DNA of 64,000 nucleotides from DATLXH01 sp035576005. Lineage in GTDB: Bacteria; Acidobacteriota; Thermoanaerobaculia; Gp7-AA8. The stretch covers positions 18,041-82,040 of the forward strand of contig DATLXH010000157.1 in assembly GCA_035576005.1 (NCBI GenBank), read 5' to 3'. Shown here piece by piece: positions 17,647-26,619 of this stretch (position 1 is its first letter; each line of letters begins with the position of its first letter). The position numbers were made by a program, and so were the translations under genes. The notes under the pieces are model-generated. The model made no database searches, was not told the origin of the DNA, and saw only the letters and a list, made by a program, of their open reading frames with translations.

Positions 17647-18740
17647 AGGTCGTCACGCTTTTTGGGACGCGGCCCGAGATCATCCGGCTGAGCCGAGTGA
17701 TTGACCGACTCGACCAGCACGCGGAGCAAATCCTCGTCCACACGGGTCAGAATCATGATCCGACCCTAAGCGACATTTTTTTTCGAGATCTCGCAGTTCG
17801 GCAGCCGAACGTTCATCTCGGCGTACGGGCGGGGAGTTTTCCAGAACAGGCTGCGCAGATCCTCGAACGAAGCGCTCAGGTGCTCGAACGCGAGCGACCT
17901 GATCGACTTCTGATCCTTGGCGACACGAACAGCGGTCTTGCCTGCATCATCGCAGCCAGAATGCGCATTCCAGTCTTCCACATGGAGGCCGGGAATCGCT
18001 CATATGATGACCGCATTCCGGAGGAGATCAATCGCCGCATCATCGACCACTCCAGCAACGTGCTGATGCCTTATACGAACAGGAGCAAGGAAGCCTTGGT
18101 CCGAGAGGGCATCGAGCGGCGTCGCATCTACGTGACCGGTAACCCGATATATGAGGTGCTCGAGCACTACGGTAAAGCGATCGATGGAAGTTCGGTTCTG
18201 ACGGATTTAGGCCTACGAGAGAAAGAATTTTTTCTCGTGACATTGCATCGAGCCGAGAACGTCGACGAGCCAGAGCGCCTCGACTCATTCCTCCAGGGTT
18301 TGACGCGCGTAGCGGATGCATTCGACAAACCGATGGTGGTGAGCGTCCATCCGCGAACGGCCGATAAGATGAAGCGATACGGCCTCTCTCCTCAATCGGA
18401 TCGCGTTCGTCTGCTCAGTCCACTCGGTTTCTTCGAATTCGTAAAACTGGAGAAGACCGCCTTCTGTGTCTTGAGCGACAGCGGTACCGTTCAGGAGGAG
18501 TGTTGCATTTTCAAGGTTCCCAACGTGACTTTGCGCGACGTGACGGAACGGCCGGAAACGATCGAGTGTGGAAGTAACATCCTCTCCGGCGCGGATCCAC
18601 AGATGATAGAGACCGCGGTGCGGATCGCTACGAGTCGTCTCGATTGGGACGTGCCTTCCGAATACGTCGTGCGGAACGTGTCTCAGACAGTGACGAAGAT
18701 CGTTCTCGGATATAGGCAGCGGGAATTCGAGTGTCCCTGA
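17643..18740 (+). CDS. wbjD: UDP-N-acetyl-L-fucosamine synthase, 2-epimerase (WbjD/FnlC)
   Basis: A 365-residue non-hydrolysing GT-B 2-epimerase of the WecB/WbjD family: VTLFGTRPEIIRLSRVI, LVHTGQNHDPTLSDIFF, LGDTNSGLACIIAARM and HMEAGNRSYDDRIPEEINRR are the family signatures. In the FucNAc pathway it inverts C2 in the last step. GTG 17643 overlaps the wbjB TGA as GTGA. Gene order wbjB-wbjD-glycosyltransferase-epimerase corresponds to wbjBCDEF of P. aeruginosa O11 and fnlABC of E. coli O26, which supports this assignment over WecB (ManNAc). Confidence 0.93.
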   Translation: MKVVTLFGTRPEIIRLSRVIDRLDQHAEQILVHTGQNHDPTLSDIFFRDLAVRQPNVHLGVRAGSFPEQAAQILERSAQVLERERPDRLLILGDTNSGLACIIAARMRIPVFHMEAGNRSYDDRIPEEINRRIIDHSSNVLMPYTNRSKEALVREGIERRRIYVTGNPIYEVLEHYGKAIDGSSVLTDLGLREKEFFLVTLHRAENVDEPERLDSFLQGLTRVADAFDKPMVVSVHPRTADKMKRYGLSPQSDRVRLLSPLGFFEFVKLEKTAFCVLSDSGTVQEECCIFKVPNVTLRDVTERPETIECGSNILSGADPQMIETAVRIATSRLDWDVPSEYVVRNVSQTVTKIVLGYRQREFECP

Positions 18741-18753
18741 CGTAAAGTCGCTG

Positions 18754-19989
18754 ATGCGCGTGACAATCCTTTCGCAATATTATGATCCAGAGCCTGTACC
18801 GAAAGCAGGTGAGATCGCGCGAGCTCTGCGTGCCCGCGGCCATGATACGGCTGTTATTACCGGGTTTCCCAACTATCCATCGGGACGTCTGTACAAAGGA
18901 TTTCGCCTGCGTCTGATCCAGCGCGAGACCCGTGACGAAATTTCGGTGGTCCGCACGTTCGAGTATCCGTATCACGGCAAGAACGTCACCGGGCGACTGG
19001 TGAACTACTGGTCATTCGTATTCTCGGCAACCCTCGGTGCGTTCTTCAGTAACCGGTCAGATGTCATTTATGTGTGGCACCCTCCTCTGACCGTGGGCGT
19101 AGCCGCGTGGCTCATCTCGTCTCTGCGTGGCATACCGTTCGTTTATGACGTTCAGGATATCTGGCCGGAGAGCGCGGTGTTGTCCGGGCTGATGAAAGAT
19201 GGTGTTCTCACGCGACTGATGGGGACGCTTGAGCGATTCGTTTACCGAAGGGCCGCCCACGTTCTTGTCGTGACTGAAGGAGCCCGTCAGAATCTCATCG
19301 GGAAGGGCGTCCCACCTGAGAAGGTTACGGTGATGCCGCACTGGGTCGATGAGGGTCTCTTTAACGAATCTGCGGATGAGCGCCGTGGAGCGGTGCGTCA
19401 GGAGTTGCAGTGGGAAGGACGCTTCGTAGTCTTGTTCGCTGGGAATCTCGGTCTCGTGCAGGGCCTCGATTCCGTGGTTCGCGCGGCGACGCTTCTCCCG
19501 GCCGCCTCCAGTGTGCTCGTGGTCATGATGGGAGATGGCAGCGATCGTGAACGATTGATGGAAATGACGCGGGAATCGGTCGACGGCGATCGTGTTCGGT
19601 TCGTCGAACGGCAGCCGATGACTCGTATGCCCGAAATAATGGCGGCAGCAGATTGTCTGCTTGTGCACTTGCGGCGCTCGGAGCTGTCGCGCTATGTGAT
19701 TCCGACAAAAACGCTGGCGTACCTAGCCGCAGGACGACCGATTCTGATGGCGATGGAAGGAGCGGCTGCAGATCTTGTCGCCGAGGCGGGAGCAGGAATC
19801 ACGGTTCCTCCCGACGATCCCGAAGGGTTGGCCGTTGCGATGCATGGGTTGAGTGAGATCGATGAGCAGGAACGCGAGGGTTACGCCGAGCGTGGTCGCA
19901 AATACTTGCGTGCCAATCTTTCCAAGGATCTTGTCATCGCGCGGTACGAGAGTCTCTTGCGCCGCGTGGCGGAGGACTACCGGAGTTGA
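18754..19989 (+). CDS. GT4 glycosyltransferase, WbjE/WbuB-like
   Basis: A 411-residue GT4 transferase of the WcaI/WbuB group: ILSQYYDPEPVPKAGEIARAL at the N-terminus, VYDVQDIWPESAVLSG, and a donor-site region with HLRRSELSRYVIPTKTLAYL. Relatives (WbuB, WbjE) transfer L-FucNAc and are found directly after fnlC/wbjD, as here, 13 nt downstream. Transfer of L-FucNAc is therefore the leading inference. The stop overlaps the next gene's TTG start. Confidence 0.88.
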   Translation: MRVTILSQYYDPEPVPKAGEIARALRARGHDTAVITGFPNYPSGRLYKGFRLRLIQRETRDEISVVRTFEYPYHGKNVTGRLVNYWSFVFSATLGAFFSNRSDVIYVWHPPLTVGVAAWLISSLRGIPFVYDVQDIWPESAVLSGLMKDGVLTRLMGTLERFVYRRAAHVLVVTEGARQNLIGKGVPPEKVTVMPHWVDEGLFNESADERRGAVRQELQWEGRFVVLFAGNLGLVQGLDSVVRAATLLPAASSVLVVMMGDGSDRERLMEMTRESVDGDRVRFVERQPMTRMPEIMAAADCLLVHLRRSELSRYVIPTKTLAYLAAGRPILMAMEGAAADLVAEAGAGITVPPDDPEGLAVAMHGLSEIDEQEREGYAERGRKYLRANLSKDLVIARYESLLRRVAEDYRS

Positions 19990-20993
19990 CGCGGTCATGT
20001 CTTGTTACCGGAGCGACGGGCGCGCTCGGTCCCGCGGTTGTCAGCGCATTCCGGAGCCGTGGCTACCGCGTGAAGGCGCTCGCTCGCCATCCTGCTCCGG
20101 CCGGCCTCTTCCCCAGTGATGTGGAAACGGTCGCCGGAGACATCCTCGACCGCACGACGCTGGACCGAGCGCTATCAGGTGCCGATGTGGTCGTTCATCT
20201 CGCCGCGCTCCTGCATTTCGTCGATCCGCCGGTTTCACTTCAGGTTGAGTACGAGCGGGTCAACGTTTCCGGAACCGAGACACTCGTGCGTGCGTGTGAA
20301 ACCGCTTCCGTTGCGAGGATTGTCTACTTCAGCAGCATCGCCGTTTATGGCTACAGTGAAAAACGAATTCTGACTGAGACGGAGCAGCCGAAGCCCGATA
20401 CGTGGTATGCGCGAACCAAGCTCGACGCCGAGCGAGCGATCCTCTCCGCACGCGATCCCAATGGCCACCCGATTGGTACCGTGCTGCGCCTTGCGGCAGT
20501 CTATGGGAGTCGTGTCAAGGGCAATTATCTACGGCTCCTGCGCGCGTTAGAGCGGGGAAGATTCATTCCTGTAGGACGGGGCGATAATCATCGTGCTCTC
20601 ATCTACGACAAAGACGTGGCACTTGCGGCCTTTCTCGCTGCCGAGCACCCGGCCGCGCCTGGCGAGGTCTTCAACGTCTCCGACGGGACGTCACCGACGC
20701 TCGCGCAGATCATCGACAACATGTGCGTCGCGCTTAACCGCCAGCCGCCGCGAGTTTCCATTCCTGTGTCACCGGTGCGGTGGGCGATCCTGTTGGCGCA
20801 CGCTGTGGCATCGCCAGTTGGCGTGAGGCTTCCTATTACGCCGGCGACGTTCGCGAAGTATCTCGAGGACGTCAGCGTCGAAAGCAGCAAGATCCGCGAG
20901 CAGCTTGGATTTCAGCCGCAATACGATCAAGCTACCGGCTGGCGGGATGCGATCGCAGACATGCGCCTGGTCTCAGTAACAGGCGCGCTGTAG
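19986..20993 (+). CDS. NAD-dependent sugar epimerase/dehydratase, WbjF-like
   Basis: A 335-residue extended SDR: LVTGATGALGPAVVSAF coenzyme motif, YFSSIAVYGYSEKR and the catalytic Tyr-x3-Lys in WYARTKLDAE. It has the C-terminal substrate domain of GalE-like epimerases. Start TTG 19986 overlaps the stop of the transferase (TTGA). Its place after the WbjE-like gene and before a WbpL-like gene corresponds to WbjF of P. aeruginosa O11, proposed to supply the HexNAc that WbpL loads on undecaprenyl phosphate. It is the last plus-strand gene of module A. Confidence 0.85.
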   Translation: MTRSCLVTGATGALGPAVVSAFRSRGYRVKALARHPAPAGLFPSDVETVAGDILDRTTLDRALSGADVVVHLAALLHFVDPPVSLQVEYERVNVSGTETLVRACETASVARIVYFSSIAVYGYSEKRILTETEQPKPDTWYARTKLDAERAILSARDPNGHPIGTVLRLAAVYGSRVKGNYLRLLRALERGRFIPVGRGDNHRALIYDKDVALAAFLAAEHPAAPGEVFNVSDGTSPTLAQIIDNMCVALNRQPPRVSIPVSPVRWAILLAHAVASPVGVRLPITPATFAKYLEDVSVESSKIREQLGFQPQYDQATGWRDAIADMRLVSVTGAL

Positions 20994-21082
20994 CATGCCG
21001 ACGCTCAACGTTAACGGATCAGGAGCGAAGCAGCGGTGCCGACCGCGCTGACGCCACGGCTGTTGAATGCCAGGGCGAGGGC

Positions 21083-22102
21083 TCAGCGCGATCGCTCAAC
21101 GCGCAGTACGAATCGCCACAACGCTAGAGCCATCCCGAGCACAACCGCAATCAGGCCGAGCTGGATCGATATACCCGTATAGGGAAATGCGATCGCTGCC
21201 GCCGCTCCCCCGATCGCGAGCAGAATGTACAGTGTCGAAATCCAGTTATGCGAGTAACCGGCGATATTCAGCCTCTGATAGAGATGCGAGCGGTGCGCGG
21301 CGAAGGCATTTTCGCGCCGGTAGAGGCGCCGAATGAACGTCAGCGTCGTGTCGAAGAGGAATGGCCACACAAAGAGCGCGGCCGGGACGATAAATCGCCC
21401 TTTGTCCGGTTGCGCGAGCAGCGGCAGCGTGGCAAATGAGAAGCCGAGGAAAGCGCTCCCCACGTCGCCCATGAAGATGTGCGCCGGCGCCCAGTTATGC
21501 GCAAGAAATCCCAGGCTCGTCGCGGCGATCAGCGCACCGATCGCTAGGAAAGCCGGTTCGTTTGCGCGCGCCCCAAGGATGGCCCAGCCTGCGCCGGCCA
21601 CGAGCGCTTGTCCGCCGGCGATGCCGTCGATACCGTCCATGAAGTTATAGGCGTTCGTTAGCCCAACAATCCAGACTAGCGTTAGCACCGCGCCAATAAC
21701 TCCGAGGTACACCGATCCATCGGCGAATGCGATGGCTGACACGTACCCACACGTGCTGGTGGCGATCAGGGCGCTGAGCGCATGCGCGAAAAATCGGACG
21801 CACGCGCTGAGTGAGCGGACATCGTCGATCAGGCTCGTGACGCCGATAACAAGTGCAGCCGTCGTGAACCCGGCGACGTCTTGCCACGGAAAGGCATGCC
21901 ACCACGTAGCAAAGGCAACGAAACCGACGATTGTTAGCGAAGTAATTGCGAGCCCACCACCCCGCGGCGTCGGCACTGAATGCGAACTACGCTCGTTGGG
22001 CCAATCCACTAGGCCAAGCACGCCGACCCGTCCCACCACCCACCAAGACACAGCAAACCCGATGATGGCAGAGATCACAACGGGAAGAACGTGGATAACC
22101 AT
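21083..22102 (-). CDS. wbpL: WecA/WbpL-like polyprenyl-phosphate HexNAc-1-P transferase
   Basis: A polytopic (about 10-11 helices) MraY-family enzyme that primes O-antigen synthesis by moving a HexNAc-1-phosphate onto undecaprenyl phosphate. Motifs: DWPNERSSHSVPTPRGGG near the N-terminus, the Asp pair in LIDDVRSLS, NAYNFMDGIDG, HIFMGDVGSAFLGF and the cytoplasmic HRSHLYQRL loop. I use ATG 22102; ATG 22126 is also in frame. It runs opposite to the wbj operon and converges with wbjF. A 75-nt inverted fragment of this gene recurs at 23363. Confidence 0.93.
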   Translation of the reverse strand: MVIHVLPVVISAIIGFAVSWWVVGRVGVLGLVDWPNERSSHSVPTPRGGGLAITSLTIVGFVAFATWWHAFPWQDVAGFTTAALVIGVTSLIDDVRSLSACVRFFAHALSALIATSTCGYVSAIAFADGSVYLGVIGAVLTLVWIVGLTNAYNFMDGIDGIAGGQALVAGAGWAILGARANEPAFLAIGALIAATSLGFLAHNWAPAHIFMGDVGSAFLGFSFATLPLLAQPDKGRFIVPAALFVWPFLFDTTLTFIRRLYRRENAFAAHRSHLYQRLNIAGYSHNWISTLYILLAIGGAAAAIAFPYTGISIQLGLIAVVLGMALALWRFVLRVERSR

Positions 22103-22126
22103 CACAGGGGTTCGCCGACCCTGCAC

Positions 22127-22608
22127 TCACGCATTGCTGCGAGATCCCCACCGGATCGTTCGCGCCCGCCGAGGTGCCAAAACGATCGCATCGCAAAGAA
22201 CCGCTCCGTGTCTATTCTTAGCGATCCAAGGTGTTGGATGTGCATTGAGAGATCCGTCAGCGCGCCAGGGCCGACGGCTGGCGCAAGCGTAACACCAACA
22301 GTCCTCCGCGGCGCGACAAGAGGCGCATGTAAGCATGGACTACCATCTGCCGCATTTTTGACACCGCCGACGAATGGGATGAGAACCGACTGCGTTCCCG
22401 ACTGAGCAATTTCGACCGCGTAAGTGCGTAAAGCGATCGCCTGCCAACCAGTGCACCGCACGTGCACGACGGACGTGTTATAGAGACCATGTCGTTGACG
22501 AGGAATCGTGAGCCTGCGGCTTCGCTGCACCCCACAATGTAAATGAATCTGCCATAACCAAGAAGGCGGCGCTCGGCATCTCTGAACACCTCGCAACGTG
22601 CCAGTGTG
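22127..22608. other. Non-coding stretch, probably decayed
   Basis: About 480 nt between the start of the priming transferase and the 3' end of a decayed FG-GAP gene copy. The open frames here are short and overlap on several frames, with no recognisable family and no consistent ribosome sites. It presumably holds the promoter of the priming transferase and gene debris. Confidence 0.5.
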
Positions 22609-22829
22609 CTACCGACGCGGCCAATATTGAACGCGCCGGACCGAGACATCTTCCATCACCCAAAAGGAGCGTCCGACCAGTCTCGAAGTCGTATCACAGT
22701 AGATCGGCGTGCGAGTCGCCCGTCAAATCAGTTGCAGCGATCAGTTCGCGGTGAAAACCTGATGGCAAGAAGTATTGGGTTTGGGGTATTCGCGTCGTGC
22801 TGTCCAGCAGCCAAATGAAATCCGTTATG
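22609..22829 (-). pseudogene. 3' remnant of an FG-GAP/VCBS protein gene
   Basis: Read on the minus strand, this stretch encodes a close relative of the last ~73 residues of the intact protein at 23602-24789: DFIWLLDSTTR, LPSGFHRELIAATDLTGDSH, and an end WPRR followed by a stop, as in the intact gene. It is broken by a nonsense change (TGG to TGA, 22694-22696) and by a 1-nt insertion near 22662-22665. Homology ends abruptly around 22829. The protein-level match of the flanks (WVMEDVSVRRVQYWP against WVMNEMVVQRVEYWP) shows an old paralogue rather than a fresh copy. Confidence 0.85.
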
Positions 22830-23362
22830 GACGGCAGGAAAGATGATGGGGGCGGCATTTCAGAGCCGAGCAGGTCGACGAGCGACTGAGGACCCCATGA
22901 GCCACACCCCCATCGCTCTCCAACCCTTGATCAAAATCAAAAACCCAAAGACGCTGCTATGGAAAGGCAACTGCGACTTTGCCTCAGGACGACGCCAGCA
23001 CGCGCTCAGGAACGCCTGTTCCACTTGAGTAGCGGTGATTGGATCTGCCTTCAGATTCACCCTAAATCCGATGGTAGACCCTTCTGACCTGAACGAATAT
23101 TGGCGAAGCCGAAGATAGCGGGTCGGCGTGTGGCCGGTGAAGGGCGACGTGTATTCCGAGCAGAGTGTGCGCTCGGCCGCCACGCGCCCGCCATTGCAAA
23201 AGGCCCACGGATTTGCAGAGTCTGCCTGAAAATTCACAGCCATCGCGTGATCAACCAATCCAGAGCGGGAGCCGATAGATTCGCCAGAGTGCGTTTGCGT
23301 ACCTTGCCCGGTAGGACTCCCGGAGTAGGACAGCAGGGGGCGAGTGCGGTTGGGCGCGATGA
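22830..23362. other. Non-coding or decayed stretch
   Basis: No frame here matches a family I recognise. A minus-strand open frame of 132 codons (22860-23258) lacks a convincing ribosome site and has a composition unlike its neighbours, so I do not call it. The stretch lies between two gene fragments and is best read as rearrangement debris. Confidence 0.5.
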
Positions 23363-23438
23363 GCCATTCCTCTTCGACACGACGCTGACGTTCATTAGGC
23401 GCCTCTACCGGTGTCTTCTCCGCGCACCGCTCGCACCT
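23363..23438 (+). pseudogene. Inverted fragment of the WbpL-like priming transferase gene
   Basis: These ~75 nt match the reverse complement of 21290-21365 in the intact priming transferase gene. The first ~50 nt are nearly identical and encode FLFDTTLTFIRRLYR in both places; a short internal gap follows and then CGCGCACCGCTCGCA is shared again. The fragment is in opposite orientation to the intact gene and has no start, so it is a relic of a duplication or inversion. Confidence 0.85.
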
Positions 23439-23601
23439 GACAAGAGAGATCGAATCCGAAAACGACCGCGATCACGATGTGTGCCGGGTCGAAGTTATCA
23501 AAGACGTTCCCTCGCTGCACCCTGCAGCTCCAACGACTTCGACCTAAACTCGTCACAACGATATCCTCGGTCAATTCTAAGGCGAAGACATGATAACGCC
23601 G

Positions 23602-24789
23602 CTATCGACGAGGCCAATATTCCACACGCTGAACGACCATTTCGTTCATTACCCAGAGTAGCATACGACCATTCTCAAAATCGTACCAGAGTAGATCGGC
23701 ATGCGAATCGCCCGTCAAATCAGTTGCAGCGATCAGTTCGCGGTGAAAACCTGATGGCAATAAATATTGGAGTTGCGGTACGCGTGTCGTGTCATCCAGC
23801 AGCCAGATGAAATCCGTTCCCGCGAATGAGCGATACACCGCATCAACCTCGAGATCGCGAGAGAATCGTGCGCAAGCTGCAATATAGGCGTTGGGTACGA
23901 TGAGCGAAGGCGTGAGGATTTCAGTGACCTGCCCATTTGAGTCAAATTTCCAGAGCTTTGCGTCCGCCGTGAGCATGTTGCTAAGCAGAAGCGACATGGT
24001 GCCCGGCCCGGTGAATTCGCCCACTCCTGCGATGTGCCAACCCTCGCCGATCGCTGGTAGCGGCTGCCGGTACAGTGGGGTTCCGTTCTTCGAGAGCCGC
24101 ATCAGTTCGGCGGCCCCGTTTGTGTCGTGGCGAACGATCAAATTCGCTCCGCTGCCGTCATTCCATGCAAAGTGAGGCGACCAACGTTGGCGTACAGCGA
24201 TTCTGAGACGCCTTGGAAGCGTGACCGCTCCTTCGCTCGTTCGTTCGAGTAGTTCCACGGCTCCATCGCCGTCGTAATCGGCAGCACAGCAGAAGCGCTC
24301 CGCGGTTTGATTCCGACGAATGATGGCAATCGCTTGCCGTTTCAGGTGCTCATCGGGGACGTCGATGGCCATCTCCGGCGCGAAGCGGAGCGCGGAGGCG
24401 AGATTCCGAGCAGCTTCGTCGCGCCGTCCAGCTTCCTCTTGCGCGAGCGCGAGATTGAGATAGATCTCGGGACGGCGATCGTACCGTAGCGCACGTTCAT
24501 ATGCCGTTACAGCGGCGCTCGGTTGGCCGAGAATGCGTTCATTCACGCCTTCAATCATGGCCAAGCGAACGTCGTCCGGGAACCGTCGCGTGTATTTCCG
24601 CACTCGCTCGCGTGTCCGTCGCGCGAGAATACGCGACTGGCTTTCCTGCATGTTGACCGCTGCCAAGGTCGCCGCCTCGAGCCTCTGCAGAGCCACCTCG
24701 TAGCGCAGCGGCACGATGGAGCAATGCCAGATGGCGATGCAGCCGCCGATCAAGGCGATGCTATATCGTGCGGCGGCTATGAGGTTCAT
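23602..24789 (-). CDS. TPR plus FG-GAP/VCBS-repeat exported protein
   Basis: A 395-residue protein. One N-terminal hydrophobic helix (ARYSIALIGGCIAIWHCSIV) anchors or exports it. A helical TPR-like part follows (about residues 45-150; AYERALRYDRRPEIYLNLALA), then a C-terminal beta-propeller-type region of FG-GAP/VCBS repeats with CCAADYDGDGAVELLERT, GDSHADLLWYDFENGRMLLW. ATG 24789 overlaps the ligase stop (ATGA), giving a coupled pair; the longer frame from 24894 lies inside the ligase gene. A shorter paralogue without FG-GAP repeats accompanies the second ligase at 56919. A role in ligation or polymer handling at the periplasmic face is inferred from this pairing only. Confidence 0.8.
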   Translation of the reverse strand: MNLIAAARYSIALIGGCIAIWHCSIVPLRYEVALQRLEAATLAAVNMQESQSRILARRTRERVRKYTRRFPDDVRLAMIEGVNERILGQPSAAVTAYERALRYDRRPEIYLNLALAQEEAGRRDEAARNLASALRFAPEMAIDVPDEHLKRQAIAIIRRNQTAERFCCAADYDGDGAVELLERTSEGAVTLPRRLRIAVRQRWSPHFAWNDGSGANLIVRHDTNGAAELMRLSKNGTPLYRQPLPAIGEGWHIAGVGEFTGPGTMSLLLSNMLTADAKLWKFDSNGQVTEILTPSLIVPNAYIAACARFSRDLEVDAVYRSFAGTDFIWLLDDTTRVPQLQYLLPSGFHRELIAATDLTGDSHADLLWYDFENGRMLLWVMNEMVVQRVEYWPRR

Positions 24790-26081
24790 CGGTCGGCCCA
24801 TGCGCAACAGATCGCGCCGAAGAATATGAATGTCAGGCGTGGCGCGGCGAGTTCCATAGGGAACTGACCGACCGCGAGCACGGTGAAACCGCAAAGCAAT
24901 GGAAATGCGAGGTTCCGTGAGATCAGTTCCCGTTCGGTACAGGTTTCGTTGTGTGCGACGTGGCGAAAGGACAGCGACGCGATGTAAACGCCAGCACTCA
25001 AGAAGATTAGATAGCCGACCAGCCCCATCTCCGCGAGGATCTGGAGATGGTCGTTGTGGACTTCACCAAAGTTCTCGCCCTTTGAGTAAAAGCCCGAGAG
25101 TAAGGTCGGATATCGGCGCTCGACGTCGATGCGCCGTGGAAAATATTCGAACCGGAACACCCCTGGTCCGATGCCGACAATAGGATGATCCGCAAACATG
25201 TCCCACGCGGCGAGAAATGCGCCGAGGCGATACGACGTCAAGACGTCGAGATTTCCGCTCGCCATCGCAGAGGTCTTGCTTGTTATCCGCGCCAGCATCG
25301 GCTTCAACGCGGAACCGCGAGCAAGAAGCGCGAGTCCGGCCACGGCTCCTGCGACAACGACTGCAATGGCGACCGCTCTGAGGTGCTCGCGTTTCGCGAT
25401 CACCGCAAACGCCACGACCGCGACCGCGTAGGCGATGACCGCGGAGAGGGCCTGCGTTGCTAGAATACCCGCCACGAGACTGGCGTTCACGAGGGCAAAA
25501 ACGACGCGTCGAAGCCCGTTACTTACTCCGGCGAGAACCAATGCCGCAATGGCCGGGCTCAGAAGGTAAGCGCCTGCGTCGTTGCCGTTTCCGAGAAGCC
25601 CGGTCTCGATGATCACCGAGTCTGGGAACGGGGTCCAGACGCGGAGTGCCTGACAGACAATCAGCGCGGCGTTTATAAGAGCGGGCACGAAAACAAACAG
25701 GAGCGATGCCGGCGTACGCTCGTGAGCCGTGACACATACCGCGAGGAAGATTACGGCCGCGAAGATCACAGTGAGCAGAGAGTCGAAGCTCAGCGCGCGA
25801 TTGACCGAAAAGAAGGTTGCGATTGCCGCCCATAAGCAAACTGCGGCAACGATCGTCTGCTCGCGTCTCCATCGCCCATCAGCGAATCGCTTCCATCCCG
25901 TGGCAACCATCATTGTGATGACGATAATGCCGAGGGCGCGGAACTCGAGTTCCTTCGGAATGCGGAACGGATCTTTTGCGGCTGGCACTACGGTGAGCGG
26001 AATGGCGACCGTTGCTGCCACGATGGCCCACCAAATGAGAGTCGTATCGCGGCGGTGAGACTCCGCGGCACGTTTTCTCAT
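24786..26081 (-). CDS. waaL: O-antigen ligase family membrane protein (WaaL-like), module A
   Basis: A 431-residue protein with about 11-12 hydrophobic helices and the large periplasmic loop of the Wzy_C/O-antigen ligase family. The loop has VGIGPGVFRFEYFPRRIDVE and then GEVHNDHLQILAEMGLVGY, the HNDH signature. Such proteins transfer undecaprenyl-linked polymer to lipid A-core or to other acceptors such as proteins. Its ATG overlaps the stop of a small upstream gene (26078-26314) and its stop overlaps the TPR/FG-GAP gene. A paralogue with the same loop signature lies at 57406. Confidence 0.88.
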   Translation of the reverse strand: MRKRAAESHRRDTTLIWWAIVAATVAIPLTVVPAAKDPFRIPKELEFRALGIIVITMMVATGWKRFADGRWRREQTIVAAVCLWAAIATFFSVNRALSFDSLLTVIFAAVIFLAVCVTAHERTPASLLFVFVPALINAALIVCQALRVWTPFPDSVIIETGLLGNGNDAGAYLLSPAIAALVLAGVSNGLRRVVFALVNASLVAGILATQALSAVIAYAVAVVAFAVIAKREHLRAVAIAVVVAGAVAGLALLARGSALKPMLARITSKTSAMASGNLDVLTSYRLGAFLAAWDMFADHPIVGIGPGVFRFEYFPRRIDVERRYPTLLSGFYSKGENFGEVHNDHLQILAEMGLVGYLIFLSAGVYIASLSFRHVAHNETCTERELISRNLAFPLLCGFTVLAVGQFPMELAAPRLTFIFFGAICCAWADR

Positions 26082-26314
26082 GTTTGTCTAATGAGCGACG
26101 CAGCGACGTACGGTGGCGGGAGTTCCTGAGGCAAGTCGTTCCGGTGACCAAGCCGATACTTGGAAACGATCTCGGGCAGCAAAGAGATCTCCTCGACCTC
26201 GCGGATCAGGAGCGTTCTACGAGAAAAGCTCGCGCGGCCGGGGTGTGAAATGCCACGGAAATCGGTCCCTTCTTCGGCAGTCGCGGGGTGGGTGTTGACG
26301 CTGTCTGTGCGCAT
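26078..26314 (-). CDS. Small uncharacterised protein coupled to the ligase
   Basis: A 78-residue open frame that I do not recognise. Support for coding: a GGAGA ribosome site 5-6 nt before the ATG at 26314, and a stop that overlaps the ligase ATG as ATGA, the same coupling used throughout this locus. The protein is hydrophilic with no membrane helix or signal peptide; a middle segment LLIREVEEISLLPEIVSKY could form a helix and the C-terminal part has PQELPPPYVAASLI. It may be a leader or coupling peptide for ligase translation or a small partner; neither can be decided here. Confidence 0.5.
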   Translation of the reverse strand: MRTDSVNTHPATAEEGTDFRGISHPGRASFSRRTLLIREVEEISLLPEIVSKYRLGHRNDLPQELPPPYVAASLIRQT

Positions 26315-26340
26315 CGGGTCTCCGGAAAATGAGAATGGTG

Positions 26341-26619
26341 CATCTTAGAGTCAATGCGGGGCACGTTCAAGCGGATGCACTACTGAAGGCAGCCAAGCGC
26401 CTTGAGCACCTCCACGCGCTCCTGCGGCACGACTGGTGACCTCGCCGTTTCGCTTGGGAGTGCCCGCGCCACGTAGCCGCTCCACTCGTCGAAGCGTGCG
26501 TGAAGTGCTCCGCGTCCCTCTCGGCGATCTCGCGGTCGTAAAGCTGCTCCATCTCTTGCATCGCCTTCCTGTCTTTGGCGGTGACGGTGCGCGAACGCGT
26601 CAACGTGAGCGTCTCGACC
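26341..26619 (-). pseudogene. Possible frameshifted 3' remnant of a larger gene
   Basis: On the minus strand, one frame gives TAKDRKAMQEMEQLYDREIA and then, after a shift, another gives FDEWSGYVARALPSET and ends VEVLKALGCLQ with a stop. The tail resembles the LKALGY-type C-termini of some sulfatase/phosphatase-fold proteins, but that likeness is weak. Neither piece has a good start. I read it as a decayed gene end or non-coding sequence downstream of the WbpM-like gene. Confidence 0.3.

Noticed and set aside
22860..23258. 132-codon minus-strand open frame in the scrap zone
   Set aside because: No ribosome site, no family, and it lies among gene fragments.
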